Part shown: positions 8,231 to 15,272 of the stretch, piece by piece | Position numbering within the stretch: the stretch's first letter is position 1 | Layout: the number at the start of each line of letters is the position of its first letter | NCBI GenBank assembly: GCA_031539425.1 | Contig: JAVKLI010000076.1 | Location: forward strand, 1 to 15,272 | Reading direction: 5' to 3' | DNA: 15,272 nt | Source: UBA4416 sp031539425 | GTDB taxonomy: Bacteria > Bacteroidota > Bacteroidia > B-17B0 > Aurantibacillaceae | Notes under the pieces: model-generated | Databases searched by the model: none | What the model was told of the DNA's origin: nothing | What the model saw: the letters and a program-made list of their open reading frames with translations, nothing else | Made by a program: the position numbers and the translations under genes

Positions 8231-10144
8231 TTATAGCATCTTTAAAACTGTTTGCACAATGGCTTCAGCATCTATTTGGCACTCTTTGTATAATTCGTGC
8301 TGTTCGCCATGTTCTATAAATTGATCTGGAATACCTAGTCGTATTACTTGCGCTACATAATCATGTTCGCACATAAATTCTATTACTGCACTTCCCATAC
8401 CACCCATTAATGCGCCATCTTCAATAGTTATTACTTTTTTATACGTTTTAAAAATAGCGTGTAAAAGTTCAGAGTCTATTGGTTTTACAAAACGTAAATC
8501 GTAATGACTAGCAAAAATTTGTTGTTGGTTAAGTTGTGCTAATGCGCCTGTAACTTGGTTTCCAATATGCCCTATAGATATAATAGCAATTTCTTTTCCT
8601 TTTACCACAACTCTACCTTTTCCAATTTCTAACTTTGTAAATGGTTTTTTCCAATCTATCATTACGCCATTTCCTCGTGGGTATCGAATGCTAAATGGAC
8701 CTTTAGTTTCTTCTAATTGAGCAGTATACATGAGGTTTCTTAACTCTTCTTCATTCATGGGGGCACTCACTATCATGTTTGGAACGCATCTAAAATAATT
8801 AATATCAAGGGTGCCATGATGTGTAGGCCCGTCAGCACCTGCAAGGCCGCCTCTATCTAAACAAAATATAACTTTTAAATTTTGTAGTGCTACATCATGC
8901 ACTACCTGATCGTATGCTCGCTGCATAAAAGATGAATAGATATTACAAAATGGTACCAAGCCTTGTGTAGCCATACCAGCGCTAAAAGTAACCGCATGTT
9001 GTTCGGCAATGCCCACATCAAATGTACGGTGTGGCATTTCTTTCATCATCATATTTAATGAGCTACCACTGAGCATGGCTGGGGTAATGCCCACAATTTT
9101 TTCGTTTTGTTTGGCAAGTTCAATAATGGTATGTCCAAACACATCTTGATATTTTGGGGGCTGTGGTGTGGTATTTATATTTTTAACCGCTTCGCCAGTT
9201 GCCTGATTAAATAAGCCTGGCGAATGCCAAAAGGTTTCATTTCCTTCTTCTGAAAATTTATAGCCTTTACCTTTTTTCGTAAGAACATGTAATATTTTAG
9301 GGCCAGGTATTTTTTTTAAGTCGTTCAAAACTTTTGTAAGTTTAACAACATCATGTCCATCTACGGGTCCAAAATAGCGAAACTTGAGTGATTCAAACAA
9401 GTTACTTCCTTTCAAAACTGTTGTTTTAATGCCATTTTCTATTTTACTAGCTATTTCTTGTGCGTTAGGACCAAATTTACTAATAGAGCCCAGCAATTCC
9501 CAAATAGTGTCTTTGGCTTTATTATAAGGAGTAGAGGTAGTGATACTTGTAAGATAATCTTTAAGTGCGCCCACATTTGGATCTATGCTCATGCAATTAT
9601 CGTTTAATACCACTAATAAATTAGCCTTTTCGGTACCAGCGTGATTAAGTGCTTCAAAGGCCATACCGGCCGTCATGGCGCCGTCACCAATTACAGCAAT
9701 ATGATGTTTTTGTGCGGCTTGATAATGGCTAGCTACCGCCATTCCTAATGCTGCACTAATAGAAGTAGATGAATGACCCACGCCAAATGAATCGTAAGGG
9801 CTTTCAGAGCGCTTTGGAAAACCGCTTAATCCCTTGTATTTTCGATTGGTGTAAAATGTATTTTTTCTCCCTGTAATAATTTTATGCCCGTATGCTTGAT
9901 GCCCTACATCCCACACCAATTCATCAAATGGGGTATTAAACACATAGTGCAATGCTGTGGTAAGTTCTACTACACCTAACGAAGCACCAAAATGCCCACC
10001 TTTAGTAGATACGATATCAATTATAAACTGACGAAGCTCTGCACAAAAAAGCTCTAATTGATGTAATTCTAACTTTTTTAAATCATCAGGTGAATCTACT
10101 TTTTTGAGTAAATCTCCTATTGTAATATGTTGTTCAGAATTCAA
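8231..10144 (-). CDS. dxs: 1-deoxy-D-xylulose-5-phosphate synthase
   Basis: DXS is the thiamine-diphosphate enzyme that condenses pyruvate with glyceraldehyde-3-phosphate, the first step of the MEP isoprenoid pathway; its product also feeds thiamine and pyridoxal synthesis. Signature segments appear in order: GGHFGASLGVVELT, WDVGHQAYGHK, GVGHSSTSIS, the ThDP/Mg motif GDGAM...NDN, FGPVDGHD, DVGIAEQHAV with the conserved Glu, DRGGLAGADGPTHHG, and RYPRGNG. I start it at a TTG at 10144 (637 residues), because homologues begin close to this ITIGDLLKKV segment. The frame stays open to another TTG at 10198, which would add 18 residues with no expected counterpart. A poor promoter match (TTG at 10196-10198, 19 bases, then TTTG ending at 10169) would start transcripts inside that extension. 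It heads the minus-strand run. Confidence 0.93.
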   Translation of the reverse strand: MNSEQHITIGDLLKKVDSPDDLKKLELHQLELFCAELRQFIIDIVSTKGGHFGASLGVVELTTALHYVFNTPFDELVWDVGHQAYGHKIITGRKNTFYTNRKYKGLSGFPKRSESPYDSFGVGHSSTSISAALGMAVASHYQAAQKHHIAVIGDGAMTAGMAFEALNHAGTEKANLLVVLNDNCMSIDPNVGALKDYLTSITTSTPYNKAKDTIWELLGSISKFGPNAQEIASKIENGIKTTVLKGSNLFESLKFRYFGPVDGHDVVKLTKVLNDLKKIPGPKILHVLTKKGKGYKFSEEGNETFWHSPGLFNQATGEAVKNINTTPQPPKYQDVFGHTIIELAKQNEKIVGITPAMLSGSSLNMMMKEMPHRTFDVGIAEQHAVTFSAGMATQGLVPFCNIYSSFMQRAYDQVVHDVALQNLKVIFCLDRGGLAGADGPTHHGTLDINYFRCVPNMIVSAPMNEEELRNLMYTAQLEETKGPFSIRYPRGNGVMIDWKKPFTKLEIGKGRVVVKGKEIAIISIGHIGNQVTGALAQLNQQQIFASHYDLRFVKPIDSELLHAIFKTYKKVITIEDGALMGGMGSAVIEFMCEHDYVAQVIRLGIPDQFIEHGEQHELYKECQIDAEAIVQTVLKML

Positions 10145-10223
10145 TGCTTTTTTTAGGTGTAAATATAGCAAAGTGTTGTTAAAAACATAATGAAACAATG
10201 AGGCAGTTTATAATAGACCCTTT

Positions 10224-10260
10224 TCATAATTGACATCAGCTGATAACTTCTTAATTATGA
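10224..10260. repeat. Nested inverted repeat in the dxs upstream gap
   Basis: TCATAATT (10224-10231) is the exact reverse complement of AATTATGA (10253-10260). Between them lies a separate perfect 10-base palindrome, ATCAGCTGAT (10235-10244). It sits about 80 bases upstream of the preferred dxs start and just downstream of the secreted-protein stub on that strand. It may be an operator or an old terminator; neither is shown. Confidence 0.35.
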
Positions 10261-10289
10261 TGTTAATGATTGGGCTATGTTTCTGATTT

Positions 10290-10472
10290 TTAGGCATGAA
10301 ATGGGAAGAGATAAAAAAACAATTGGTTAGCAGCATTGGTAATTTGGCTTGCCCACTCAAGCCTCATTGGGTTTCCGGTGGTGGTTTCCCATTCTTTATT
10401 TACGTGTGTTTGGGCATATACTGCCAATTGTATTAATTGCAACAAAATTGCTAATACAAGTACTTTTTTCAT
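10290..10472 (-). pseudogene. 5' stub of a secreted-protein gene (signal peptide only plus about 30 residues)
   Basis: From the ATG at 10472 the frame encodes a strong signal peptide: MKKVLVLAIL, a hydrophobic core, then AVYAQ at the cleavage site. About 30 mature residues follow, including KEWETTTGNP and LEWASQITNAANQ. That pattern resembles the start of large Bacteroidota T9SS proteins with beta-propeller (SBBP-like) repeats. After this point the residues become FFYLFPFHA and the frame stops at 10290. Such proteins normally run to many hundreds of residues, so this looks like the front end of a deleted gene. The likeness to SBBP proteins is from memory of the family and needs a search. A genuine short secreted peptide is the alternative. 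In-frame GTG at 10496 would add eight residues ahead of the signal peptide and is unlikely. Confidence 0.5.
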
Positions 10473-10539
10473 TATGATAAAATTTTCAAAATTCACTACT
10501 CTTAGCTGTTTAAAGGTTTTTCGTTAGCACCCGTTAAAA

Positions 10540-10704
10540 ATGATTTTTAAACTAGCGTAAATTTGTGAGCTTAAAAACTTATTTCAAGAAAATGTTGCAA
10601 CAGAATTAAAAATAAGTATTCGTGCTTACAGTAAAATAGAAAGTGGTGAAACGCAACTTACAATTAATAGACTTAATGAAATTAGCAAAATTTTAAATGA
10701 TTTT
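10540..10704 (+). pseudogene. Remnant of an Xre-family helix-turn-helix regulator
   Basis: No intact frame exists here, but codons from 10561 onward read as a classic HTH_3 (Cro/C1/Xre) DNA-binding domain. They give ELKNLFQENVATEL, then KISIRAYSKIESGETQ, then LTINRLNEISKIL. This covers helices 1 to 5 with the usual spacing. An ATG at 10540 is in the same frame but is cut off by TAA at 10558-10560, which falls where family members have a basic residue just before the IRELK-like helix 1. The frame then has TGT (Cys) where Arg (CGT) is common. Past about 10700 the homology fades into the 3' end of the response-regulator gene on the other strand. I infer a dead regulator gene, perhaps an old antitoxin or phase-control repressor. 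A functional protein from a non-standard start after 10560 is not excluded. Confidence 0.6.
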
Positions 10705-10707
10705 AAA

Positions 10708-11409
10708 CTACTTATTTTCAATCAGTTTAAATCCTTTGCCGTGTACGTTAATTATGTCAATTGATTTATCTTCGGTTAGGCATTTACGAAGTTTGGCAAT
10801 GTAAACATCCATACTGCGACTATTAAAATAATTGTCGTCGTTCCAAATTGTTTTTAAGGTAAAAGCCCTATCGAGTATGTCGTTTTTATATACGCATAAT
10901 AGGCGTAGTAGTTCAGATTCTTTAGTGGTGAGTTTGTGTGTGTTTTTATTTATTTCTAGCACTTGGGTTTCGGTATTAAACTTGTAATTTCCAATTTTAA
11001 ATTGTGTTTCGGTGTTATCTAGTGTTTTTTGTTTGTTGGTGCGGCGCATAATAGCGGTTATACGAGCCAGTAACTCTTCCATGCTAAATGGTTTTGTCAT
11101 ATAATCATCGGCGCCTGCTTCAAAACCTTCCATTTTATCTTCTTTCATACTTTTGGCAGTTAAAAATATAATAGGCACTTGTTTATTGGTTAGTCTTATT
11201 TCTTTAGCCAATGTAATGCCGTCTTTTATAGGCATCATAACGTCTAGTATTAAAAGATCAAATGAATATTTGCAAAATAGGTCGTAGCCTTTTTTACCGT
11301 CTTTAGCTAATTGTACTTTAAAGTTTTTGGCTTTTAAATACTCTTCTAATAATGGTCCTAAATGGGTATCGTCTTCTACTAATAAAATGTTGATGTTTGA
11401 GTTTTCCAT
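10708..11409 (-). CDS. OmpR-family response regulator (RprY-like)
   Basis: The protein is a 233-residue two-component response regulator. Its receiver domain (about 6-120) has the acidic pair Asp13/Asp14, phospho-acceptor Asp56 in LLILDVMMP, Thr84 and Lys106 in the TKPF motif. The winged-helix DNA-binding domain (about 135-231) contains LTTKESELLRLL, SRSMDVYIAKLRKCL and a final VHGKGFKL wing, all typical of OmpR/PhoB proteins. It starts four bases after the histidine kinase stop codon, so kinase and regulator form one operon and almost certainly one signalling pair. The arrangement and sequence resemble RprX/RprY of Bacteroides. Target genes cannot be told from this window. Its last codons overlap the opposite-strand frame of the dead HTH gene. 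Confidence 0.92.
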   Translation of the reverse strand: MENSNINILLVEDDTHLGPLLEEYLKAKNFKVQLAKDGKKGYDLFCKYSFDLLILDVMMPIKDGITLAKEIRLTNKQVPIIFLTAKSMKEDKMEGFEAGADDYMTKPFSMEELLARITAIMRRTNKQKTLDNTETQFKIGNYKFNTETQVLEINKNTHKLTTKESELLRLLCVYKNDILDRAFTLKTIWNDDNYFNSRSMDVYIAKLRKCLTEDKSIDIINVHGKGFKLIENK

Positions 11410-11413
11410 AAGT

Positions 11414-12988
11414 TTAGGTTTTAATTGTTGGTTGTGTTAGTGGTATAATAATTGTAAAGGTGCTTCCTTTGTTAAGTTCGCTTTCAACGGTAATGGTGCC
11501 ATTATGTTTTTGAACTACTGCTAATACATAACTTAGGCCAAGGCCAAAACCTTTTACATTATGCACATTGCCGGTTGGTACTCTAAAAAATTTTTGAAAT
11601 ATTTTATCTTTAAATTCTTTACTAATACCAATGCCATTGTCTTTTACCTTTATTTCTATAGCTTGATTGGTGTTTTTGGTTGAGATTTTTATTACTGGGT
11701 TGTCAGCCGCATATTTAATGGAGTTATCAATAAGGTTAAAAATTATGTTTGGTAAATGAACTTTATCGCCTTCAATTTGAATTTCTGTGGCTTGTAAATC
11801 AATGTTGATTTTTCCTTGGATTGGTTTTAAAAGTAGTTGAGAATTTTCTACGACTTGTTTAATAATATGATGAATATTTACTGGGCTAATATTTAAAATA
11901 AATTTACCTTTATCAATAATGGAGGTTTGTAAAATGCTTTCTACTAAAAGGCTTAGGCGTTTATTTTCGCTATTAATAATTTTTAAAAAGCGCTTAGTAC
12001 TATCGGGGGTTTTAGCAATACTTTCATCACATAAAAATTCGGTAGCTAAAGATATGGAGCTAATGGGTGTTTTAAATTCATGCGTCATGTTACTTACAAA
12101 ATCATTTTTGATGCGAGATATTTTCTTTTGTTTAATAATAGTGGCAATGGTGTAGTAAAATGAGAGGATGAGGATTAATACAATAATTATTGATAAAGAT
12201 AACACTCCCCACATTTTTTGAACTAAGTAAGAATTAGCATTTGGAAATTCTATATCAATATGTTTTTGTTCGGCAAAAAAATGATTGGGCGTTAGCTTGG
12301 CGCTAAGGTATATAATATCGTTTTTGGCGTAGGTGCTGATGTTAACATTGTTTTTATTTTCTTCGTTTGATACTTTAGTATTGAGTTGCCATTTGTATTT
12401 AGTATTAATACCATTTAAAAGGAGTTCGGTTTTTAATACGCTATCTAGTTTAACGGTATCAATGTTTGGCTTATAATTAGGGTAATGGTTAATACTAATG
12501 TATTCATCAAATAAATCGAGTGCGGTAAGAGGGTTTTCTTTAAACACTTCGTTTTGTAAATTTTTTATGGCATTGCTTGTGTTTTGGCTCACAGAGGTGT
12601 TAATAGGATTACAGAATTGGTCTAACGAATCTTCTGTATATTCTTTTTGAGTAATTTTTGTGGTAATTACCCCGCACGAATCTGTGCTAAGCTCTTGAAT
12701 TAATTTTACTGTAACATCTTTGTTTTTTTTGGCACTGGCGTATATTAAGCTGGGTTTGGTATATCGAATACCTTGTTTTCGGAGTTTAATTTTTTTTATT
12801 TGTTTGTTATTAAATGCGTTGGCCTCTGCGTACAAAATGGTTTTTTGTAATGCCGAAATAACGTTGGTTTCAAACTCATCTTGCTTTAATTTTACAGCCC
12901 CATTAATCCAATATATTTGAATAGCAATAAGTGCTAACAGTGTTAGGCCAACAAGTATGGTAATGCTTTTTAAATTACGTGTATTCAT
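11414..12988 (-). CDS. Membrane sensor histidine kinase (RprX-like)
   Basis: The kinase has 524 residues from the ATG at 12988. Transmembrane helix 1 is about residues 6-28 and helix 2 about 260-286. The roughly 230-residue periplasmic loop between them is Lys/Asn-rich with two cysteines (about 105 and 126) and matches no sensor fold I recognise. No HAMP domain is evident. The cytoplasmic part has a HisKA domain with phospho-acceptor His303 in SNMTHEFKTP. The HATPase_c domain has its N box around Asn418-Asn422 (NLIDN), G1 DNGIGI (450-455) and G2 KGFGLGL (479-485). It is transcribed ahead of its response regulator. Alternative starts are ATG at 12997 and TTG at 13015; I prefer 12988 because MNTRNLK fits the short cytoplasmic tail of RprX-like kinases. 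The ligand is unknown. Confidence 0.9.
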   Translation of the reverse strand: MNTRNLKSITILVGLTLLALIAIQIYWINGAVKLKQDEFETNVISALQKTILYAEANAFNNKQIKKIKLRKQGIRYTKPSLIYASAKKNKDVTVKLIQELSTDSCGVITTKITQKEYTEDSLDQFCNPINTSVSQNTSNAIKNLQNEVFKENPLTALDLFDEYISINHYPNYKPNIDTVKLDSVLKTELLLNGINTKYKWQLNTKVSNEENKNNVNISTYAKNDIIYLSAKLTPNHFFAEQKHIDIEFPNANSYLVQKMWGVLSLSIIIVLILILSFYYTIATIIKQKKISRIKNDFVSNMTHEFKTPISSISLATEFLCDESIAKTPDSTKRFLKIINSENKRLSLLVESILQTSIIDKGKFILNISPVNIHHIIKQVVENSQLLLKPIQGKINIDLQATEIQIEGDKVHLPNIIFNLIDNSIKYAADNPVIKISTKNTNQAIEIKVKDNGIGISKEFKDKIFQKFFRVPTGNVHNVKGFGLGLSYVLAVVQKHNGTITVESELNKGSTFTIIIPLTQPTIKT

Positions 12989-12999
12989 TTTTTGCATTT

Positions 13000-13007
13000 C
13001 AAATGTA
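13000..13007 (-). promoter_or_regulatory. Possible -7 box of the kinase operon promoter
   Basis: On the minus strand these bases read TACATTTG, an exact match to the Bacteroidota -7 consensus TAnnTTTG, 11 bases ahead of the ATG at 12988. No TTG lies at the expected distance upstream, and the leader would be only a few bases. Chance is quite possible in this AT-rich gap. If real, it excludes the longer kinase starts. Confidence 0.25.
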
Positions 13008-13113
13008 TTAAACAATATAGTTTGTAAGTATTAGTTAACTTATTTTAACTGTAATTAAATTTATCATTTACATTTACTTACCCATTTTAAAATAGGAGTT
13101 TACAGGTTTAATT

Positions 13114-14718
13114 ATGAATTTTGAAACACAGCATATTTCTTTTGAAAACACACAGTTGTTTTCTAAATTATTTTTAGATTATGTTCATTTAAATGAGACA
13201 GTAAAAGATTTTTATCAAAATGATTTTACACAACAAGGCTTTGAAAGGCAGCTCAAAGAGCTTAATTATAATGAAATAGATAGAAACTTACTTTTTAATA
13301 TTATACAAAAGCAAGCCTTGTTGGTTTCAAATACAACTCCAGAAACAAAAACACAAATAGAAAAAATTAAAAACAAAAACACCTTTTGTGTTACCACTGG
13401 GCATCAATTATGCTTGTTTACAGGGCCTATGTATTTTATTTATAAAATAATTACAGCTATTAATACTTGTAAAACATTAAATGAAACCTTTAATGAATAT
13501 CATTTTTTGCCAGTTTTTTGGATGGCTTCGGAAGACCATGATTTTGAAGAGATAAATCATTTTAATGTATTTAATAAAAAAATAGAATGGAAATCCTCAT
13601 GTAATGCACCAGTTGGAAGGTTAACACTTAATAATTTTGAAGCTATATATGATGAATTTTCAAAAATTATAGGCAACGGACAAGAAGCTGCTGAGTTATT
13701 ACATTTATTTAAAAAGACATATTTAGAACACCAAAATTTAGCCTTAGCCACAAGGTTTTTAATAAACGCATTGTTTGGAAAATATGGTTTAATAGTGATA
13801 GATGGTGATGATAGGGAATTAAAAAATCAATTTATTAATGAATTTAAAGATGATATTTTGAATGAAACCTTACATACTCTTGTGCAGCGTTGGATCATAC
13901 AAAATGAAAAAAACTATAAAACACAAGCTAATCCAAAAGCTTGTAATGTGTTTTATATGGAAGATGGCATTAGAAAATATATAGAAAAAGTAAATGATAA
14001 TACCTATGCTGTAAAAGAAATTGGCTTAACGTTTTCCAAAAAAGAATTAGAACATTTACTAGAAACGCAACCAGAAAAGTTTAGCCCAAATGTATTATTG
14101 CGAACGTTGTATCAACAAAAAGTTTTGCCAAATATAGCCTATGTGGGTGGCGCAGCTGAAATACAGTATTGGTTAGAATTAAAAAACGTATTTGATTATT
14201 ATAACATTTCTTATCCTATATTAATACCACGCCATCATGCTTTGTTAATAGATCAACTGCAGCTTAAAAAAATGCAGAAATTGAATTTTAAAACGGTTGA
14301 TTTTTTTAAAGCTGTAGAGCAACTTAAAAAAGAATTTATTATTAATCAGCCAGATAATTTTTCGTTTGAAGCGTACGACGCAAAACTTATAAAATTGTTT
14401 TTGCGTTTGGAAACAGCATTAACAGACATAGACACCAGTTTAAAAATGGCTGTAAAAGCAGAATTAACAAACACTATGACTAGTGTAGATAAATTAAAAC
14501 AAAAAGCTGTAAAAGCCCAAAAGCAAAAACATGAGCTGGCTTTAATTCAAATTGACAACTTAAAACAAAAATTATTTCCTCAAAATAAACCACAAGAGCG
14601 CTATGTAAATTTTGCCGAAATGTATTTGCAATTTGGTAATCAATTTATTGAATACTTGGTTACCCATAGTGTTTATAACTTTAAAATACCACAGTATAAT
14701 GTTTTAGCTCAAAATTAG
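13114..14718 (+). CDS. bshC: Bacillithiol synthase BshC
   Basis: BshC is the proposed last enzyme of bacillithiol synthesis, adding cysteine to glucosaminyl-malate. Bacillithiol is the main low-molecular-weight thiol of many Firmicutes and Bacteroidota and protects against oxidants, electrophiles and metals. The 534-residue length fits the family. The Rossmann-like core carries TTGHQLCLFTGPMYFIYK (94-111) and PVFWMASEDHDFEEI (133-147), both family hallmarks, then GKYGLIVIDGDD, YVGGAAEIQYWLELK and PILIPRHHALLI. A Lys/Gln-rich coiled coil spans about 450-500, followed by the short conserved C-terminal region. The start is an ATG with no good Shine-Dalgarno site. It is divergent from the kinase operon across a gap of about 125 bases. 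BshA and BshB genes are not in the window. Confidence 0.93.
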   Translation: MNFETQHISFENTQLFSKLFLDYVHLNETVKDFYQNDFTQQGFERQLKELNYNEIDRNLLFNIIQKQALLVSNTTPETKTQIEKIKNKNTFCVTTGHQLCLFTGPMYFIYKIITAINTCKTLNETFNEYHFLPVFWMASEDHDFEEINHFNVFNKKIEWKSSCNAPVGRLTLNNFEAIYDEFSKIIGNGQEAAELLHLFKKTYLEHQNLALATRFLINALFGKYGLIVIDGDDRELKNQFINEFKDDILNETLHTLVQRWIIQNEKNYKTQANPKACNVFYMEDGIRKYIEKVNDNTYAVKEIGLTFSKKELEHLLETQPEKFSPNVLLRTLYQQKVLPNIAYVGGAAEIQYWLELKNVFDYYNISYPILIPRHHALLIDQLQLKKMQKLNFKTVDFFKAVEQLKKEFIINQPDNFSFEAYDAKLIKLFLRLETALTDIDTSLKMAVKAELTNTMTSVDKLKQKAVKAQKQKHELALIQIDNLKQKLFPQNKPQERYVNFAEMYLQFGNQFIEYLVTHSVYNFKIPQYNVLAQN

Positions 14719-14762
14719 TTAATCAAGGAGTTTATTTTACAAAAACAAGTAATATTATTTTA

Positions 14763-14792
14763 TTGATAAAAGGATTAAATAACTTAAATTTA
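14763..14792 (+). promoter_or_regulatory. Candidate Bacteroidota-type promoter
   Basis: TTG (14763-14765) is followed after exactly 19 bases by TAAATTTA (14785-14792), matching the Bacteroidota primary-sigma pattern TTG-N19-TAnnTTTG except for the last base. Transcription would start near 14799, leaving a leader of about 45 bases before the ATG at 14844. It would serve the secreted-protein gene. The match is direct; activity is inferred. Confidence 0.45.
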
Positions 14793-14843
14793 CAAATGCT
14801 ATATAAATTAGATTTACTATATTTAACCCTGTTATACGCTTAA

Positions 14844-15272
14844 ATGAGAAAGTTTCTTTTTAGTATATTATTTGTAATTCCATTTATTACCTTTTCACAA
14901 GGTATAACAGGTCTTGTAGCTGTATGTCAATTACAAACTGGGGTGATTTATTCTATAGAACCCATTTCAGGGGCTATTTCATATACTTGGAATTACGCCG
15001 ATGGTATGAGTGGTATAAGTAATAGTAACTCCATTTCTATTAGTTATAACAATGTAATTACAACGGGTTCTATTAGTGTTTATGCCCAATTAGCGAGTAG
15101 TACAAGTGCTGTTGTTTTTTTAGATATTACCGTTAATCAATCTTCTGTTTCTATTACGGCTGATAACCCAACTATTTGTATAGGTACTGGTTTTGCAGAA
15201 TTAACAGCCAATACTAACTCTACCACAGGTGCTACCTATACATGGTTACCAGGTAATTTGAATACCGCTCAA
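14844..15272 (+). CDS. Secreted Ig/PKD-like repeat protein, 5' part only
   Basis: The frame is open from the ATG at 14844 to the end of the window (143 codons), so the 3' end is missing. A signal peptide is clear: MRKFLF, a hydrophobic run, and cleavage probably after ITFSQ near residue 19. The mature part shows beta-sandwich repeats of the Ig/PKD-like kind common in gliding-bacteria surface proteins. The first repeat has SYTWNYADG at about 46-54, and a second starts at VSITADNPTICIGTG and contains ATYTWLPG. Such proteins often end in a T9SS sorting domain and can be very long, but that part cannot be seen. It lies 125 bases after bshC with its own candidate promoter, so it is probably a separate transcription unit. 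Role: likely adhesin or matrix protein, by inference only. Confidence 0.75.
   Translation, partial: MRKFLFSILFVIPFITFSQGITGLVAVCQLQTGVIYSIEPISGAISYTWNYADGMSGISNSNSISISYNNVITTGSISVYAQLASSTSAVVFLDITVNQSSVSITADNPTICIGTGFAELTANTNSTTGATYTWLPGNLNTAQ

Noticed and set aside
10296..10436. Short plus-strand frame starting MKWEEIKKQL
   Set aside because: It lies wholly opposite the signal-peptide stub, soon loses protein-like character and has no recognisable domain.
10534..10550. A/T hairpin TTAAAAA-TGA-TTTTTAA as a terminator
   Set aside because: A 7-bp A/T-only stem is weak, it overlaps the start of the HTH remnant, and no active gene ends there.
13016..13113. Operator in the kinase-bshC divergent gap (GTTAAC and short AGTTA/TAACT repeats)
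   Set aside because: The repeats are 5-6 bases in very AT-rich DNA and are expected by chance.
1..15272. CRISPR array, tRNA or rRNA gene, insertion sequence, or a novel defence-like gene cluster
   Set aside because: No regularly spaced repeats, cloverleaf, transposase or paired terminal repeats were seen, and the intact genes are familiar housekeeping, signalling and secreted-protein families.

Overview
The window reads as AT-rich chromosomal DNA from a Bacteroidota bacterium. Three things point there. Several secreted proteins carry type IX secretion (T9SS) type A C-terminal sorting domains. There is a bacillithiol synthase BshC of the form common in that phylum. There is also a two-component pair resembling RprX/RprY. 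Purine-rich Shine-Dalgarno sites are scarce, and one good promoter candidate fits the Bacteroidota pattern TTG-N19-TAnnTTTG. I cannot name the genus.

Layout. Positions 1-125 are intergenic, with a terminator for a gene to the left. Positions 108-2826 (+) hold a decayed gene for a secreted subtilisin-like protease: no signal peptide, a damaged catalytic motif, one frameshift and one internal stop. Next comes an intact small T9SS cargo protein (2859-3773, +) and ornithine aminotransferase rocD (3831-5078, +). rocD converges on a minus-strand run of four closely spaced housekeeping genes, in transcription order dxs, a cysteine desulfurase gene, ribE and tilS (10144 down to 5082). The facing stop codons of rocD and tilS lie in the two arms of one short hairpin.

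Positions 10145-10707 hold no intact gene. They contain the 5' stub of a secreted-protein gene (-), a nested inverted repeat, and a remnant of an Xre-type helix-turn-helix regulator (+) running into the 3' end of the next gene. Then follow a response regulator and its histidine kinase (10708-12988, -), the divergent bshC (13114-14718, +), and the first 143 codons of another secreted Ig/PKD-like protein that leaves the window at its right edge.

How the genes relate. The minus-strand run supplies isoprenoid precursor (DXS), sulfur from cysteine, riboflavin and the tRNA-Ile2 lysidine modification. These are core functions placed together, not one obvious pathway. BshC makes the low-molecular-weight thiol bacillithiol. 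The secreted and regulatory genes between the core genes are where decay is concentrated: three separate remnants in 15 kb, while every core gene is intact. I found no CRISPR array, tRNA, rRNA, insertion sequence, or convincing undescribed multi-gene system.
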